DNA of 41,432 nucleotides from an uncultured Shinella sp. (GCF_946479415.1 NZ_CAMLFY010000032.1:1-41432); one strand, 5' to 3'. Shown: positions 23,792 to 32,130, numbered from the stretch's first letter. The notes: generated by a model from the sequence alone, not told the origin. A program made the numbers and translations.

Positions 23792-25186
23792 ATGGAAAAA
23801 GTAGACGCTGCCGTGAAACTGGCGCACCGCGCCGTCGAAACCTGCTACGACACCCTCAACGAACATGAGGTTCAGACGACAAAGCACCTCATTCTCGACA
23901 CGCTGGGCGTCCTCCTCGCGGGAACCACGCAAGGCCCCAAGGTCGAGGAAGTCGTCGAGTTCGTGAAAGAAAACGGCGGTGTTGCCGAAAGCTCGATCCT
24001 CGGTTTCGGAGGAAAGGTGCCGGCCATCCTGGCCGCCTTCGCCAACGGTGCATCAGTACACTCTCTGGACTTCGACGACACGCACGATCCGAGCACGCTT
24101 CACCCCACGGCCTCATCATTGCCGGCAGCACTTGCCGTCATTGAAAAGATCGGTGGAGCATCCGGGAAAGACCTGCTCACGGCCGTGGCGGTCGCAAATG
24201 ACGTCGTCTGCCGCATGGGTTACGCGGCCCCGACCGGCATATCCCATGCCGGGCTTCTTGCACCGATGACCTTCGGCTATTTCGGTTCAGCGGTCGCGGC
24301 AGGCAAGATTCTTGGCCTGAGCAAGAACGAGATGGTCGGTTGCTTTGGGCTTGTCTACACGCACGTGTCCGGCAGCGGTCAGCACTTCCACGAGGGAGGC
24401 TCCGACATTCGCCTTCTGTATCAGTCCTTCAGCAACAAGGCCGGTGTTCTCTCGGCGCTGTTGACCCGCAAGGGGGTCAATGGCGGCGGACGAAACAGCC
24501 TCGAAGGTGAACACGGTTTCTTCGATCTCTTCTTCCGCGGAAAATACGATCCGTCCTACGTGGATGTGAAAATGGGCGACCGATATGAAGGGACGAGCAT
24601 CTCGATCAAGCCGTATCCGTCCTGCCGCCAAACGCATCCGTTCATCGATGCGACGCGGCTGCTCATCGCCAAACACGGCATCACGCCGGCTGACATCAGC
24701 AAGGTCATCGTCAATGTCGGCAGCCTCGGAATGCATCTGTGCAAGCCTGAAGCATCGCGCAAGCGGCCAACCCTGACATCGGATGCGAAATTCAGCGTCC
24801 CGTTTTCCGTCGCCGCCTGCCTCGTCGAAGGAAATATCACCCTTGCGAGCTTCTCGGAGGCGAACCTCAACAACACTGCGGTGCTGGCGCTGACGGACAA
24901 GACCGAGTGCGTCTTTGACGAGGAGATTTGCCGGAGCATCGGGGTCGAGCCCGCGATCGTGACCATTGAAACGAAGAGCGGCGCCATCTATTCCGAACGG
25001 GTGAACCATGCGCTCGGCTCGCCTGAAAACCCGGTCTCCGAAGAGGCTCTGATCGCGAAATTCAGGGATTGCGCAGCCTATTCGAAAAAGCCCCTGAGCG
25101 GTGAAACGGTCGACAGGATCATCGAACTCTGCCTTCATCTCGAAGAGCTCGACGATATCGGTGAGCTCATCGCCTTGATGAGCTGA
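23792..25186 (+). CDS. MmgE/PrpD family protein
   Basis: Cytoplasmic 464-residue member of the family of 2-methylcitrate dehydratase, cis-aconitate decarboxylase and iminodisuccinate epimerase. The segments SVHSLDFDDTHDPSTLHPTA (about 85-105), GCFGLVYTHVSGSGQHFHEG and ISIKPYPSCRQTHPFIDATR are typical. The histidine-rich and SCRQTH positions line the active site in solved relatives. The start at 23792 has GAGGGAAC in front; the upstream ATG at 23768 is less good. It lies 130 bp before pxpB, likely the first gene of that operon, and behind LysR boxes E and F. Family members include dehydratases, decarboxylases and epimerases of small polar acids, so the reaction is not predictable. Confidence 0.9.
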   Translation: MEKVDAAVKLAHRAVETCYDTLNEHEVQTTKHLILDTLGVLLAGTTQGPKVEEVVEFVKENGGVAESSILGFGGKVPAILAAFANGASVHSLDFDDTHDPSTLHPTASSLPAALAVIEKIGGASGKDLLTAVAVANDVVCRMGYAAPTGISHAGLLAPMTFGYFGSAVAAGKILGLSKNEMVGCFGLVYTHVSGSGQHFHEGGSDIRLLYQSFSNKAGVLSALLTRKGVNGGGRNSLEGEHGFFDLFFRGKYDPSYVDVKMGDRYEGTSISIKPYPSCRQTHPFIDATRLLIAKHGITPADISKVIVNVGSLGMHLCKPEASRKRPTLTSDAKFSVPFSVAACLVEGNITLASFSEANLNNTAVLALTDKTECVFDEEICRSIGVEPAIVTIETKSGAIYSERVNHALGSPENPVSEEALIAKFRDCAAYSKKPLSGETVDRIIELCLHLEELDDIGELIALMS

Positions 25187-25209
25187 CGACGGGCGGAACG
25201 CCCCTCGTC
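25185..25209 (+). terminator. Imperfect hairpin at the end of the PrpD gene
   Basis: GACG-ac-GGGCG / CGCCC-ct-CGTC around a GAA loop, overlapping the stop codon, followed by TTCCC. It is a weak or leaky terminator, or a stabilising hairpin, within the probable operon. Confidence 0.35.
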
Positions 25210-25315
25210 TTCCCATCCCGCCATCAGGCCCGTAGCCGCCCGATTGCTCGTCTGTCGCCTTGAACCTGGCGATCCCGGGCGTGTTCATGATCACTCTCAC
25301 CGAGGTGCCGTTTCG

Positions 25316-25984
25316 ATGCCAGTCCGGCCCGCTTTCTCATCCTCCGGCGGAAGCGCTCTGCTGATGGACTTCGCGCAGGGCGCATTCGATCTCCTCATCC
25401 AAAGACGGCTTTGGTCGCTCTGCGGGAAAGATGGGCCGCTTCAGGGGCTGGCGGGCGTTCGGGGCGTCGTGCTCGGCGTGAACAACGTTCTCGTCAGATT
25501 CGACCCCATAACCGTCCGCCTGCAACATCTGCGTGACGCGCTGGAGGCGGCCTGGGATCAAGCCGTTCCCCGACAGGACGAAGGACAGCTGATCGAGGTG
25601 CCGGTGATCTACGATACGATGCCGGGGTCCGAGCTCGAACAGCTCGCCCGCAACGCCGGTCTGAGCGTCGGGCAGGCAATTGCACTGCATACATCCGTCG
25701 ACTACTGGGTTTCCTGTATCGGATGGGTGCCCGGCTTTGCCTTCCTGACCGGGTTGCCCCCGGAGCTGTCAGCTCCGAGGAAGGCAACACCGCCTGCGCG
25801 CGTACCGAAAGGTTCCGTCGGGATTGGCGGATCGCAGACCGGCATCATTCCGCTCGAGGTGCCGTCTGGCTGGAATCTGATCGGCAAAAGCGATCTCGAC
25901 ATGTTTGATCCCACAGGAGCCAGGCCCTGCCTCCTCGCGCCGGGCGACCGTGTGCGCTTCATTGTGCAGGGAGTGAATGCATGA
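25316..25984 (+). CDS. pxpB: 5-oxoprolinase subunit PxpB (KipI-like)
   Basis: One of three subunits of the bacterial ATP-dependent 5-oxoprolinase that opens pyroglutamate to glutamate; also homologous to the KipI/urea-carboxylase C-terminal region. The 222-residue product contains CIGWVPGFAFLTGLP near 140-155 and the strand PKGSVGIGGSQTGIIPLEVP then GWNLIGKS, both typical. The start at 25316 has CGAGGTG in front; the longer frame to 25244 is not conserved. It overlaps pxpC by 4 bases (ATGA), so the two are translated together, as the proteins act as a complex. Cytoplasmic. Confidence 0.95.
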   Translation: MPVRPAFSSSGGSALLMDFAQGAFDLLIQRRLWSLCGKDGPLQGLAGVRGVVLGVNNVLVRFDPITVRLQHLRDALEAAWDQAVPRQDEGQLIEVPVIYDTMPGSELEQLARNAGLSVGQAIALHTSVDYWVSCIGWVPGFAFLTGLPPELSAPRKATPPARVPKGSVGIGGSQTGIIPLEVPSGWNLIGKSDLDMFDPTGARPCLLAPGDRVRFIVQGVNA

Positions 25985-26958
25985 TCGAGGTTCTCAGCAA
26001 CGGGGCGCTCAATCTTGTGCAGGATCTCGGGCGTGCCGGTCATCTTGATGCCGGGGTGAGTGAAAGCGGCGCCATGGATGCGCCCGCTTTGCGCATCGCC
26101 AACCTCCTGGTCGGGAACAACGAAGGCGCTGCCGGTATCGAAATCTGCATTTTCCCCTTCCGCATTCGCTTCGAACGGCGGGCATGGTTTGCCTGCGCCG
26201 GCGCGACGACATCGCTCACGCTATCGCAGAAGGATCGGCCAGGCTGGACTGCGGTGGAGGCGCAGGAGGGCGACGTCCTGTCCATTGCGCCACCGCAGCG
26301 CGGATCGCGTGTGGTGCTGGCCATCCAGGGCGGGATCGATGTTCCTCCCGTGCTCGGCTCGCGTTCGACCGACCTCAAGAGTGGCTTCGGCGGCATGGAA
26401 GGCCGTGGCCTCAGGAAAGGCGACCGCCTGAGTGTCGGAGCACATGAAGGCCGAACCGTTCGTCCCATAGCGGTCGCCCCCGCCTCGCGCATCGGCTTCA
26501 TGAACGAACTCGATGCCGGCACCATCCGTGTCCGCGCGGTCGCAGCTGCGGAGTATCCGCATTTCACGGATGAGGCGCAGGCAGCCTTCGGCCAGACCAG
26601 TTACAGGCTTACCCCGGACTGCAACAGGCAGGGATATCGCCTCGAGGGCGCCGCGATGCCGATGCGCCGCAAGCTGGAGCTGTTGTCGCATGGGGTCCTG
26701 CCCGGCACGATCCAGGTGCCCCCGTCCGGCCAGCCGATTGTACAGATGGCCGAGGCCAACACTCTGGGCGGCTACCCCAAGATCGCCACCGTGATCGAAA
26801 CCGACCTTTGGCGGTTGGCACAGATGCGGCCGGGACAGGCCGTTCGCTTCGAACTGATCGATATGGAAGCTGCGCAAGAGGCTATTCGCACCGACATTCT
26901 GGAAAATGCCGGTATTCGTCAGGAGCTTGCGTTGATGACAGCCGCCAGCGCGCGCTGA
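25981..26958 (+). CDS. pxpC: 5-oxoprolinase subunit PxpC (KipA / biotin-dependent carboxyltransferase-like)
   Basis: Second catalytic subunit of 5-oxoprolinase, 325 residues, homologous to KipA and to the carboxyltransferase-like domain of urea carboxylase. The family opening VQDLGRAGHLDAGVSESGAM followed by DAPALRIANLLVGNNEGAAG is clear, as are GIDVPPVLGSRSTDLKSGFG and the late segment GQPIVQMAEANTLGGYPKIA. It overlaps pxpB by 4 bases and is followed by pxpA after 28 bp. Because the same operon adds a biotin carboxylase and a carrier, the relation to urea carboxylase may be functional here and not only historical (inference). Confidence 0.95.
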   Translation: MIEVLSNGALNLVQDLGRAGHLDAGVSESGAMDAPALRIANLLVGNNEGAAGIEICIFPFRIRFERRAWFACAGATTSLTLSQKDRPGWTAVEAQEGDVLSIAPPQRGSRVVLAIQGGIDVPPVLGSRSTDLKSGFGGMEGRGLRKGDRLSVGAHEGRTVRPIAVAPASRIGFMNELDAGTIRVRAVAAAEYPHFTDEAQAAFGQTSYRLTPDCNRQGYRLEGAAMPMRRKLELLSHGVLPGTIQVPPSGQPIVQMAEANTLGGYPKIATVIETDLWRLAQMRPGQAVRFELIDMEAAQEAIRTDILENAGIRQELALMTAASAR

Positions 26959-26986
26959 TAGTTTCGTTTTTGCGAGGAAAACGCCC

Positions 26987-27763
26987 GTGAATGACAAAAG
27001 CACGCATCCGACCGTGGATTTGAACGCCGACCTGGGAGAAGGCTTCGGGCCATGGAAAATGGGTGACGATGACGCAATCCTGCAGATCGTCAGTTCAGCC
27101 AACGTCGCCTGCGGCATGCATGCCGGCGATCCGCATGTCATGGCCCACACGTTTCAGCGTGCCAGGGAGCTCGGCGTGGCTGTCGGCGCGCATCCCGGAT
27201 ACCCCGACCTTTGGGGCTTTGGACGTCGCGCCATGGTGTTCAGCCCCACCGAGATCGAACAGTTCGTCGCCTATCAGGTTGGAGCGGCCATGGGCGTTTC
27301 CACCTATGCCGGCCACCCAATCTCCTATGTCAAGCCGCACGGCGCACTGGCGAACCTGTCGCGCGACGACGCCGGGGTCGCCGGTGCGATCGTGCGGGCC
27401 ATCGCCGCCGTGGACCGCAAACTTGTCCTGCTCACATTTCCCGATGGTCACGCCACGCGAATAGCACAGGAGATCGGCCTGCCGACTTGCGCCGAAATCT
27501 TCGCCGACCGCGCCTACGAGCCGACGGGACAACTGGTTTCGCGCAACAAGCCCGGCGCTGTGTTGCATGATCCCGACGCCATCGCGGATCGTGTCGTGCG
27601 CATGATCAATGCCGGCGCCGTGGAGGCGGTGGACGGCAGCCTCGTTCCCATGGCAATCGGCTCGATCTGCGTGCATGGCGATAGTCCCGGCGCGATCAGG
27701 ATCGCGTCGGTCGTGCGCCAGCGGCTAACCGAGGCCGGTATTACCATTAAATCCTTCGTGTGA
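26987..27763 (+). CDS. pxpA: 5-oxoprolinase subunit PxpA (LamB/YcsF family)
   Basis: Third 5-oxoprolinase subunit, 258 residues, with the (beta/alpha) fold of the LamB/YcsF family. The signature VDLNADLGEGFGPWKMGDDD near 8-27 continues into SSANVACGMHAGDPHVM; HPGYPDLWGFGRR and SYVKPHGALANLS are further family motifs with metal- or substrate-binding His and Asp. It starts with GTG at 26987, which has GAGGAAA 7 bases upstream; no in-frame ATG is near. Seven bases after its stop the biotin carrier gene begins. Expected product of the complex is glutamate from 5-oxoproline at the cost of ATP. Confidence 0.95.
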   Translation: MNDKSTHPTVDLNADLGEGFGPWKMGDDDAILQIVSSANVACGMHAGDPHVMAHTFQRARELGVAVGAHPGYPDLWGFGRRAMVFSPTEIEQFVAYQVGAAMGVSTYAGHPISYVKPHGALANLSRDDAGVAGAIVRAIAAVDRKLVLLTFPDGHATRIAQEIGLPTCAEIFADRAYEPTGQLVSRNKPGAVLHDPDAIADRVVRMINAGAVEAVDGSLVPMAIGSICVHGDSPGAIRIASVVRQRLTEAGITIKSFV

Positions 27764-27770
27764 GGCGCAG

Positions 27771-28223
27771 ATGACCGAGGAACTGGTGGAGACGTTGCTC
27801 CGGAGCCTGCAGGGCAGCGATGTCACGGAAATGGAATACGAGGCGAACGGTTTGCGCATCCGGCTCGTGCGAGCACCGGCCGTCGCGAAAGCCGCTCCAC
27901 CCCGGAGCGATACGAAAAGGCCTGACATCCCCGCCGCAGTTCCCGCATCCGGCGTCCCCGAGGTAGGCAAACGCTTCATATGCGCGAACATGCACGGCAC
28001 CTTCTATCGCGCCACCGCGCCCGGTGAGCAGCCGTTGGTGGAAATTGGGCAGACGGTCGAAGCCGGCCAGCAAGTCGCCGTGCTGGAAGCCATGAAGATG
28101 ATGCACGCCGTCGAGGCGGACACCGGCGGCCGGATCGCGCGCGTGCTGGTTAGCGACGCCAGCGCGGTGGAACCCGGCATGCCGCTTTTCGAAATCGAGA
28201 ATGCCGGGGATCGTGATGTTTGA
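27771..28223 (+). CDS. accB: Biotin carboxyl carrier protein (AccB-like)
   Basis: Carrier of 150 residues. After an N-terminal helix region and a proline/alanine-rich linker (about 35-65), the biotinyl domain runs from about residue 70, with the biotin lysine K109 in VLEAMKMMHAVEAD. GTFYRATAPGEQPLVEIGQT matches the AccB thumb-like loop region. It starts 7 bases after pxpA and overlaps accC by 8 bases. AccB and AccC for fatty-acid synthesis are usually elsewhere in rhizobia, so this is likely a second, operon-specific set. The carboxyl acceptor is unknown, since no AccAD-type carboxyltransferase is next to it; PxpB/PxpC are candidates. Confidence 0.92.
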   Translation: MTEELVETLLRSLQGSDVTEMEYEANGLRIRLVRAPAVAKAAPPRSDTKRPDIPAAVPASGVPEVGKRFICANMHGTFYRATAPGEQPLVEIGQTVEAGQQVAVLEAMKMMHAVEADTGGRIARVLVSDASAVEPGMPLFEIENAGDRDV

Positions 28224-29592
28224 TACGGTTCTCATCGCTAATCGGGGTGAGATCGCGCTGCGAATCCTGCGTGCTTGCCGCGTTCTCGGCCTCAAGACCG
28301 TGGCTGTCCATTCCGAGGCGGACGCCAACCTGCGTCATGTGCAAATGGCCGACACGTCCCTTTGCATCGGTCCCGCGCCCGCGCGCGACAGTTATCTGAA
28401 CCAGGCGCTCCTGTTGCAGGCGGCACGCCTGACGGGTGCTCAGGCGATCCATCCCGGCTATGGATTTCTGTCAGAAAATGCCCAGTTCGCCAAAGCTGTC
28501 ACGGATGCAGGCCTGGTTTTCATCGGACCGCCCGCCGACGCCATCAACCGCATGGGCGACAAGATCAGCGCGAAGAATGCGATGGCCGCCGCAGGCGTGC
28601 CCTGCGTGCCGGGTTCGGACGGCGCGCTGCCGCTCGACGAACAGGCCATCATCGCAACGGGACGCAAGGTTGGCTATCCGCTCATTGTCAAGGCGGCCGC
28701 CGGCGGCGGCGGACGCGGAATGCGGGTTGTGCATGCCGAGGGGGATCTGGCGAAAGCCGTCGCCATGACGCGGGAGGAAGCCGCAAAGGCATTCGGATGC
28801 GCGGACCTCTACATGGAGCGGTTCCTCGAGCGGCCGCGGCACATCGAAATCCAGGTGCTTGCCGACAGCCACGGAAACGCGGTCTGGCTGGGAGAACGGG
28901 ATTGCTCGATGCAGCGCCGTCACCAGAAACTGATCGAGGAATCCCCTGCCCCTGGCATCAGGCGCGAGCAAATTGCCGACTTGGGTGCGCTGTGCACGCG
29001 CGCCTGCCGGGAAATCGGTTATGTCGGGGCCGGCACATTCGAATTTCTCTACCAGGACGATGCATTCTATTTCATCGAGATGAATACCCGTGTTCAGGTG
29101 GAACACCCCGTCACCGAAATGACGACGGGGATAGATATCGTCGTCGAGCAACTCAAGATCGCACAGGGGCACGCCTTGTCGTTCACGCAGGAGGACATCG
29201 CGCCGCGGGGCCACGCTATCGAGTGCCGCATCAATGCCGAGCATCCGTGGCGCTTCATTCCCTGCCCCGGCAAGGTTCTGACTTGGGCGCCGCCTGCGGG
29301 AGCCGGCGTCAGGGTCGATTCACATTTGTACGATGGCTACACGGTGCCCCCAAACTATGATTCTCTGATTGCGAAGGTCATCACGCATGGCCGCACCCGC
29401 GAAGATGCGCTCGCCCGGATGAGGGCGTCCCTGCAAGAGCTGACCATCACGGGCATCGAAACAACCGTACAGTTGCAGCAGGTCCTCATGCAGGAGCCGG
29501 GCTTCGTGCGCGGAGGCGTGGATATCCATCACCTTGAGCGCTGGCTGGCGGCAAAACCGGACGAGAGGGGCATCGATGATAGCCACCGATAA
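28216..29592 (+). CDS. accC: Biotin carboxylase (AccC-like)
   Basis: ATP- and bicarbonate-dependent carboxylation of biotin on the carrier, 458 residues, full length. I see the N-terminal MFDTVLIANRGEIALRILRA, the ATP-grasp glycine loop AAAGGGGRGMRVVH, ERDCSMQRRHQKLIEESPAP, FIEMNTRVQVEHPVTEMTTG (metal and catalytic residues) and ECRINAEHPWRF. All match functional enzymes. The start at 28216 is the natural family start; ATG at 28201 would add five residues. It overlaps the carrier gene upstream by 8 bases and the carrier-like gene downstream by 17. The operon position with pxpBCA is the unusual part. Confidence 0.95.
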   Translation: MFDTVLIANRGEIALRILRACRVLGLKTVAVHSEADANLRHVQMADTSLCIGPAPARDSYLNQALLLQAARLTGAQAIHPGYGFLSENAQFAKAVTDAGLVFIGPPADAINRMGDKISAKNAMAAAGVPCVPGSDGALPLDEQAIIATGRKVGYPLIVKAAAGGGGRGMRVVHAEGDLAKAVAMTREEAAKAFGCADLYMERFLERPRHIEIQVLADSHGNAVWLGERDCSMQRRHQKLIEESPAPGIRREQIADLGALCTRACREIGYVGAGTFEFLYQDDAFYFIEMNTRVQVEHPVTEMTTGIDIVVEQLKIAQGHALSFTQEDIAPRGHAIECRINAEHPWRFIPCPGKVLTWAPPAGAGVRVDSHLYDGYTVPPNYDSLIAKVITHGRTREDALARMRASLQELTITGIETTVQLQQVLMQEPGFVRGGVDIHHLERWLAAKPDERGIDDSHR

Positions 29593-29986
29593 GATCGAGG
29601 CGCTCGTGCAACGCCTCCAGGCGAGCGATACGACGTTCTTTCAGTGCCAATGGCAGGACGGTTCCTTGCGCCTCGAATTCTGCCGCACGCCTGTCGACGC
29701 TGCCGATCCGGAGCCCTTGGACAATGGGACAGCGGCGCCGGACGCGGCGGCACCCGCCTTTCTGAAATCGCCCGGCATCGGATATCTCCGCTTCCGCCAC
29801 CCTCTTGAAACGCGGGAACCGTTGCGCGAAGGCGATCGTATCGAGAAGGCGCAGGTCTTCGCCTATCTCCAGATCGGCGAGGTCCTGACGCCCGTAAGTG
29901 CCGACCGCGAAGGTTTGGTGACGCGGCTCATTGCAACGGAAGGCAGCCTGATAGGATATGGCGCACCACTGCTGGAAATAAGCTGA
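29576..29986 (+). CDS. Biotinyl-domain-like protein without the biotin lysine
   Basis: 136-residue paralogue of the carrier. The layout is the same: N-terminal region MIATDKIEALVQRLQASDTT like the AccB N-terminus, an alanine/proline-rich linker (about 40-62), then a biotinyl-like fold (GIGYLRFRHPLETREPLREG then DRIEKAQVFAYLQIGEVL). Where carriers have EAMKMM, this one has the segment LQIGEVLTPV with Gly-Glu-Val (about 101-103) aligned to Met-Lys-Met, so there is no lysine to biotinylate. The ATG at 29576 lies inside the accC end (17-bp overlap), showing tight coupling. It may be a structural or docking subunit of a PxpBC/AccBC assembly. The alignment is by eye. Confidence 0.75.
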   Translation: MIATDKIEALVQRLQASDTTFFQCQWQDGSLRLEFCRTPVDAADPEPLDNGTAAPDAAAPAFLKSPGIGYLRFRHPLETREPLREGDRIEKAQVFAYLQIGEVLTPVSADREGLVTRLIATEGSLIGYGAPLLEIS

Positions 29987-30034
29987 CACTCCCCGCGCCC
30001 GTCACCTATTTCCATCGCGCGGTGATAACGAGCC

Positions 30035-30061
30035 TGCAAGATTTCACGGCGTGATCTTGCA
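30035..30061 (+). terminator. Hairpin after the pxp-acc operon
   Basis: Stem TGCAAGAT / ATCTTGCA with an inner CACG / CGTG pair, about 50 bases past the last stop of the operon. No T-run follows, so it is a weak terminator or a 3'-end protecting structure. It marks the right limit of the catabolic block. Confidence 0.5.
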
Positions 30062-30235
30062 AGCGTGAGAATGCCTGCATATGCGCAGGTCGCATCGGAG
30101 AAATGGTTTCCTCCCGTGCCATCCAAGCCTGCGAAGCACCTTGTCGTTGCAGCGCATCGTTACGCGCGCTACATGCTAGCCTCCCGTTACGGGAATCGCG
30201 CTGAACCGAATTCCGTGATGCAGAGGGAACAGTCG

Positions 30236-31228
30236 ATGCTGATAGCGCCGCGCCGGGGGCCAATCGCCATGGCCTACCGTCTCCTCGTCCTGCCGGGCGT
30301 CATCGCCTATCTCTTTGCCGTTAGTATCGTCGTGCTTGCCGCCGACCGGTTCTGGCTGGTCGATCTGCTCACCTTCGCCTGGCCCTATGTCGTGACCGCC
30401 GGTCTACTGCTGGCCGTTGCGGCTGTCATAACGGGGCGGTTGAAGGCAATCGTGATCGCGCTTGCCGGCCTTGCCATCGCCCTCATCCCGGCCTTCGACG
30501 TGCCGACTGCCCGCCCCTCGGCGGCCGACAGCGGCTTGAAGGTTCTGACCGCCAATCTTTTCGTCGAGAATCCGGAAGAGCCCGCCGTTTTCATCGACCT
30601 GCTGCGGCGGGAAAAACCCGATATCGTCGTTTTGCAGGAGACCACGGGGCGATGGGCGGCCGCCCTTTCCGGCGCCGGGCTCTTTCCCTATGAGAGCGGG
30701 GCGGAGGCCCTGTCGCGGGACAATATCAAGGTCTACTCCACCCTGCCGATCCGCGCGGAAACCGAGCTGAAACGCGCCTTCACCGAGCCGAAGGCGTACA
30801 AGCAGCCGCTGCGGCTCGAGCTCGACATGCGCGGCAAACCGCTCTTCCTCTATGCCCTCCATCCCGAAACGCCGCGCCGGCTCTGGCAGTGGCGTGATCG
30901 CAACGCCTATCTCTCGGCGGCGGCCGATGCGGTGAAGGGTGATCTCCAGCGCGCGCCCGTCATCGTCGCCGGCGACTGGAACACGCCGACCTGGTCGCCT
31001 TTCTATCGCAGCTTCCTGCGTCAGGCCGGCCTTGCCTCCACCGAAGGCGGCTGGTTGCAGGCGGTCACGCGCTTCAGCCTGAAGCTCGACTGGCTCGCCT
31101 ATATCGGCGCCACCATCGATCATGTCGCCGTTTCGCCCGACATTTCGGTGCGCAGCCATCGCGTCGGCCCGGCTTTCGGTTCGAACCACCTGCCCGTCAT
31201 CGCCGAGTTGGGTATGCCGGAGACCTGA
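30236..31228 (+). CDS. Endonuclease/exonuclease/phosphatase-family membrane protein
   Basis: 330-residue protein with about three N-terminal membrane helices (roughly residues 10-90) and a C-terminal EEP-fold domain. Domain motifs: VLTANLFVENPEEP, then KPDIVVLQETT (metal Glu), VIVAGDWNTPTWSPFYRSFL (catalytic Asp/Asn) and SNHLPVIAEL (catalytic His). Related rhizobial proteins are annotated as EEP hydrolases of unknown substrate, so nuclease, phosphodiesterase or lipid phosphatase are all possible. I start at the ATG at 30236 preceded by GAGGGAA; the frame runs open to 30065 but the added 57 residues look unconserved. The first gene of the core-like section. Confidence 0.8.
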   Translation: MLIAPRRGPIAMAYRLLVLPGVIAYLFAVSIVVLAADRFWLVDLLTFAWPYVVTAGLLLAVAAVITGRLKAIVIALAGLAIALIPAFDVPTARPSAADSGLKVLTANLFVENPEEPAVFIDLLRREKPDIVVLQETTGRWAAALSGAGLFPYESGAEALSRDNIKVYSTLPIRAETELKRAFTEPKAYKQPLRLELDMRGKPLFLYALHPETPRRLWQWRDRNAYLSAAADAVKGDLQRAPVIVAGDWNTPTWSPFYRSFLRQAGLASTEGGWLQAVTRFSLKLDWLAYIGATIDHVAVSPDISVRSHRVGPAFGSNHLPVIAELGMPET

Positions 31229-31287
31229 CCCCTCGCCCTCCAGAAAAAACACCCTATCTTTCAGAGGAAGCAACGCGGGAGACGACG

Positions 31288-31458
31288 ATGCCCATCGAAA
31301 AAGACAGCCCGAAAGCCTCGCTCGAAAAGGAGCGCGCCAAGCAGCAGGACAAGGCAGCAAAGGCGGAACAGGACGATTATCTCGAAGAGGCACTGGAAGA
31401 GACATTTCCCGCCAGCGATCCGATCGCACCCGGCGAGGTGAAGGACCATGCCAAGTGA
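31288..31458 (+). CDS. Small conserved hydrophilic protein (ASDPI type)
   Basis: 56-residue protein with GGGAGACG before its ATG. It is very rich in Lys, Glu and Ala, probably helical (KASLEKERAKQQDKAAKAEQ), and ends with the motif LEETFPASDPIAPGE. Short proteins with an ETFPASDP tail are common in rhizobia and relatives, with no known function. It lies between the EEP gene and an alpha/beta hydrolase gene, 33 bases before the latter, so they may be cotranscribed. Confidence 0.75.
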   Translation: MPIEKDSPKASLEKERAKQQDKAAKAEQDDYLEEALEETFPASDPIAPGEVKDHAK

Positions 31459-31491
31459 AACGATCCCCGGTCCAATGGATGCGACGACCGC

Positions 31492-32130
31492 ATGAGCCCG
31501 CCTTTCCTGTTCGACGGCCCTGAGGATGCGCCCGTCACCCTGCTGCTCGCCCATGGCAGCGGTGCGCCGATGGATTCGGCGGCGATGAACGCGGCAACCG
31601 CGGCACTCGCTGCGGAAGGCCTTCGGGTCGCCCGTTTCGAATTCTCCTACATGGCCGCGCGCCGCATCGATGGCAGCCGCAAGCCGCCGCCGAAGGCGGA
31701 AACGCTGAACCCGGAATTCCAGGCTGCCGTCAAATCCCTCGGCGCCAAGGGACCGCTGGTCATCGGCGGCAAGTCGATGGGCGGGCGCGTCGCGAGCATG
31801 GTGGCGGATGGGCTGCATACCAAGGGCAAGATCGCCGGCCTCCTCTGCCTCGGTTATCCCTTCCATCCGCCGGAAAAGCCGGCGCAGCTACGCACCGCGC
31901 ATCTGATGGATCTGAAGGTCCCGACGCTGATCTGCCAAGGCACGCGCGACCCCTTCGGGACGAAGGACGAGGTGCCGGGTTATGGCCTACCGGAGCGCAT
32001 CCGCATGCTCTGGCTTGAGGACGGCGATCACGACCTGAAACCGCGCAAAAGCGTTTCCGGCTTCTCCGCCGCCGACCACCTCGCCACCATGGCAAGGACG
32101 GTGAAAGCCTGGACGGAGACGTTGCGCTAA
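31492..32130 (+). CDS. Alpha/beta-fold hydrolase (KANL3/TEX30-like)
   Basis: Cytoplasmic hydrolase-fold protein of 212 residues, with no signal peptide. The strand-turn LLLAHGSGAPMDS holds the oxyanion region, the nucleophile serine is in VIGGKSMGGRVASM (GxSxG form GKSMG), the acid is near CQGTRDPFG and the histidine in LEDGDHDLKPRK. These match the KANL3/TEX30-like family of alpha/beta hydrolases, whose substrates are unknown. It starts with ATG at 31492, 33 bp after the small ASDPI protein gene. Core rhizobial gene; no link to the catabolic block is visible. Confidence 0.85.
   Translation: MSPPFLFDGPEDAPVTLLLAHGSGAPMDSAAMNAATAALAAEGLRVARFEFSYMAARRIDGSRKPPPKAETLNPEFQAAVKSLGAKGPLVIGGKSMGGRVASMVADGLHTKGKIAGLLCLGYPFHPPEKPAQLRTAHLMDLKVPTLICQGTRDPFGTKDEVPGYGLPERIRMLWLEDGDHDLKPRKSVSGFSAADHLATMARTVKAWTETLR

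Noticed and set aside
24287..25300. A 337-codon minus-strand frame opposite the PrpD gene.
   Set aside because: Shadow of a clear MmgE/PrpD gene; no recognisable protein features.
29987..30235. Possible integration site (tRNA or att repeat) at the boundary of the accessory and core sections.
   Set aside because: I found no tRNA, direct repeat or integrase there or at the left side, so an island with defined ends cannot be claimed.
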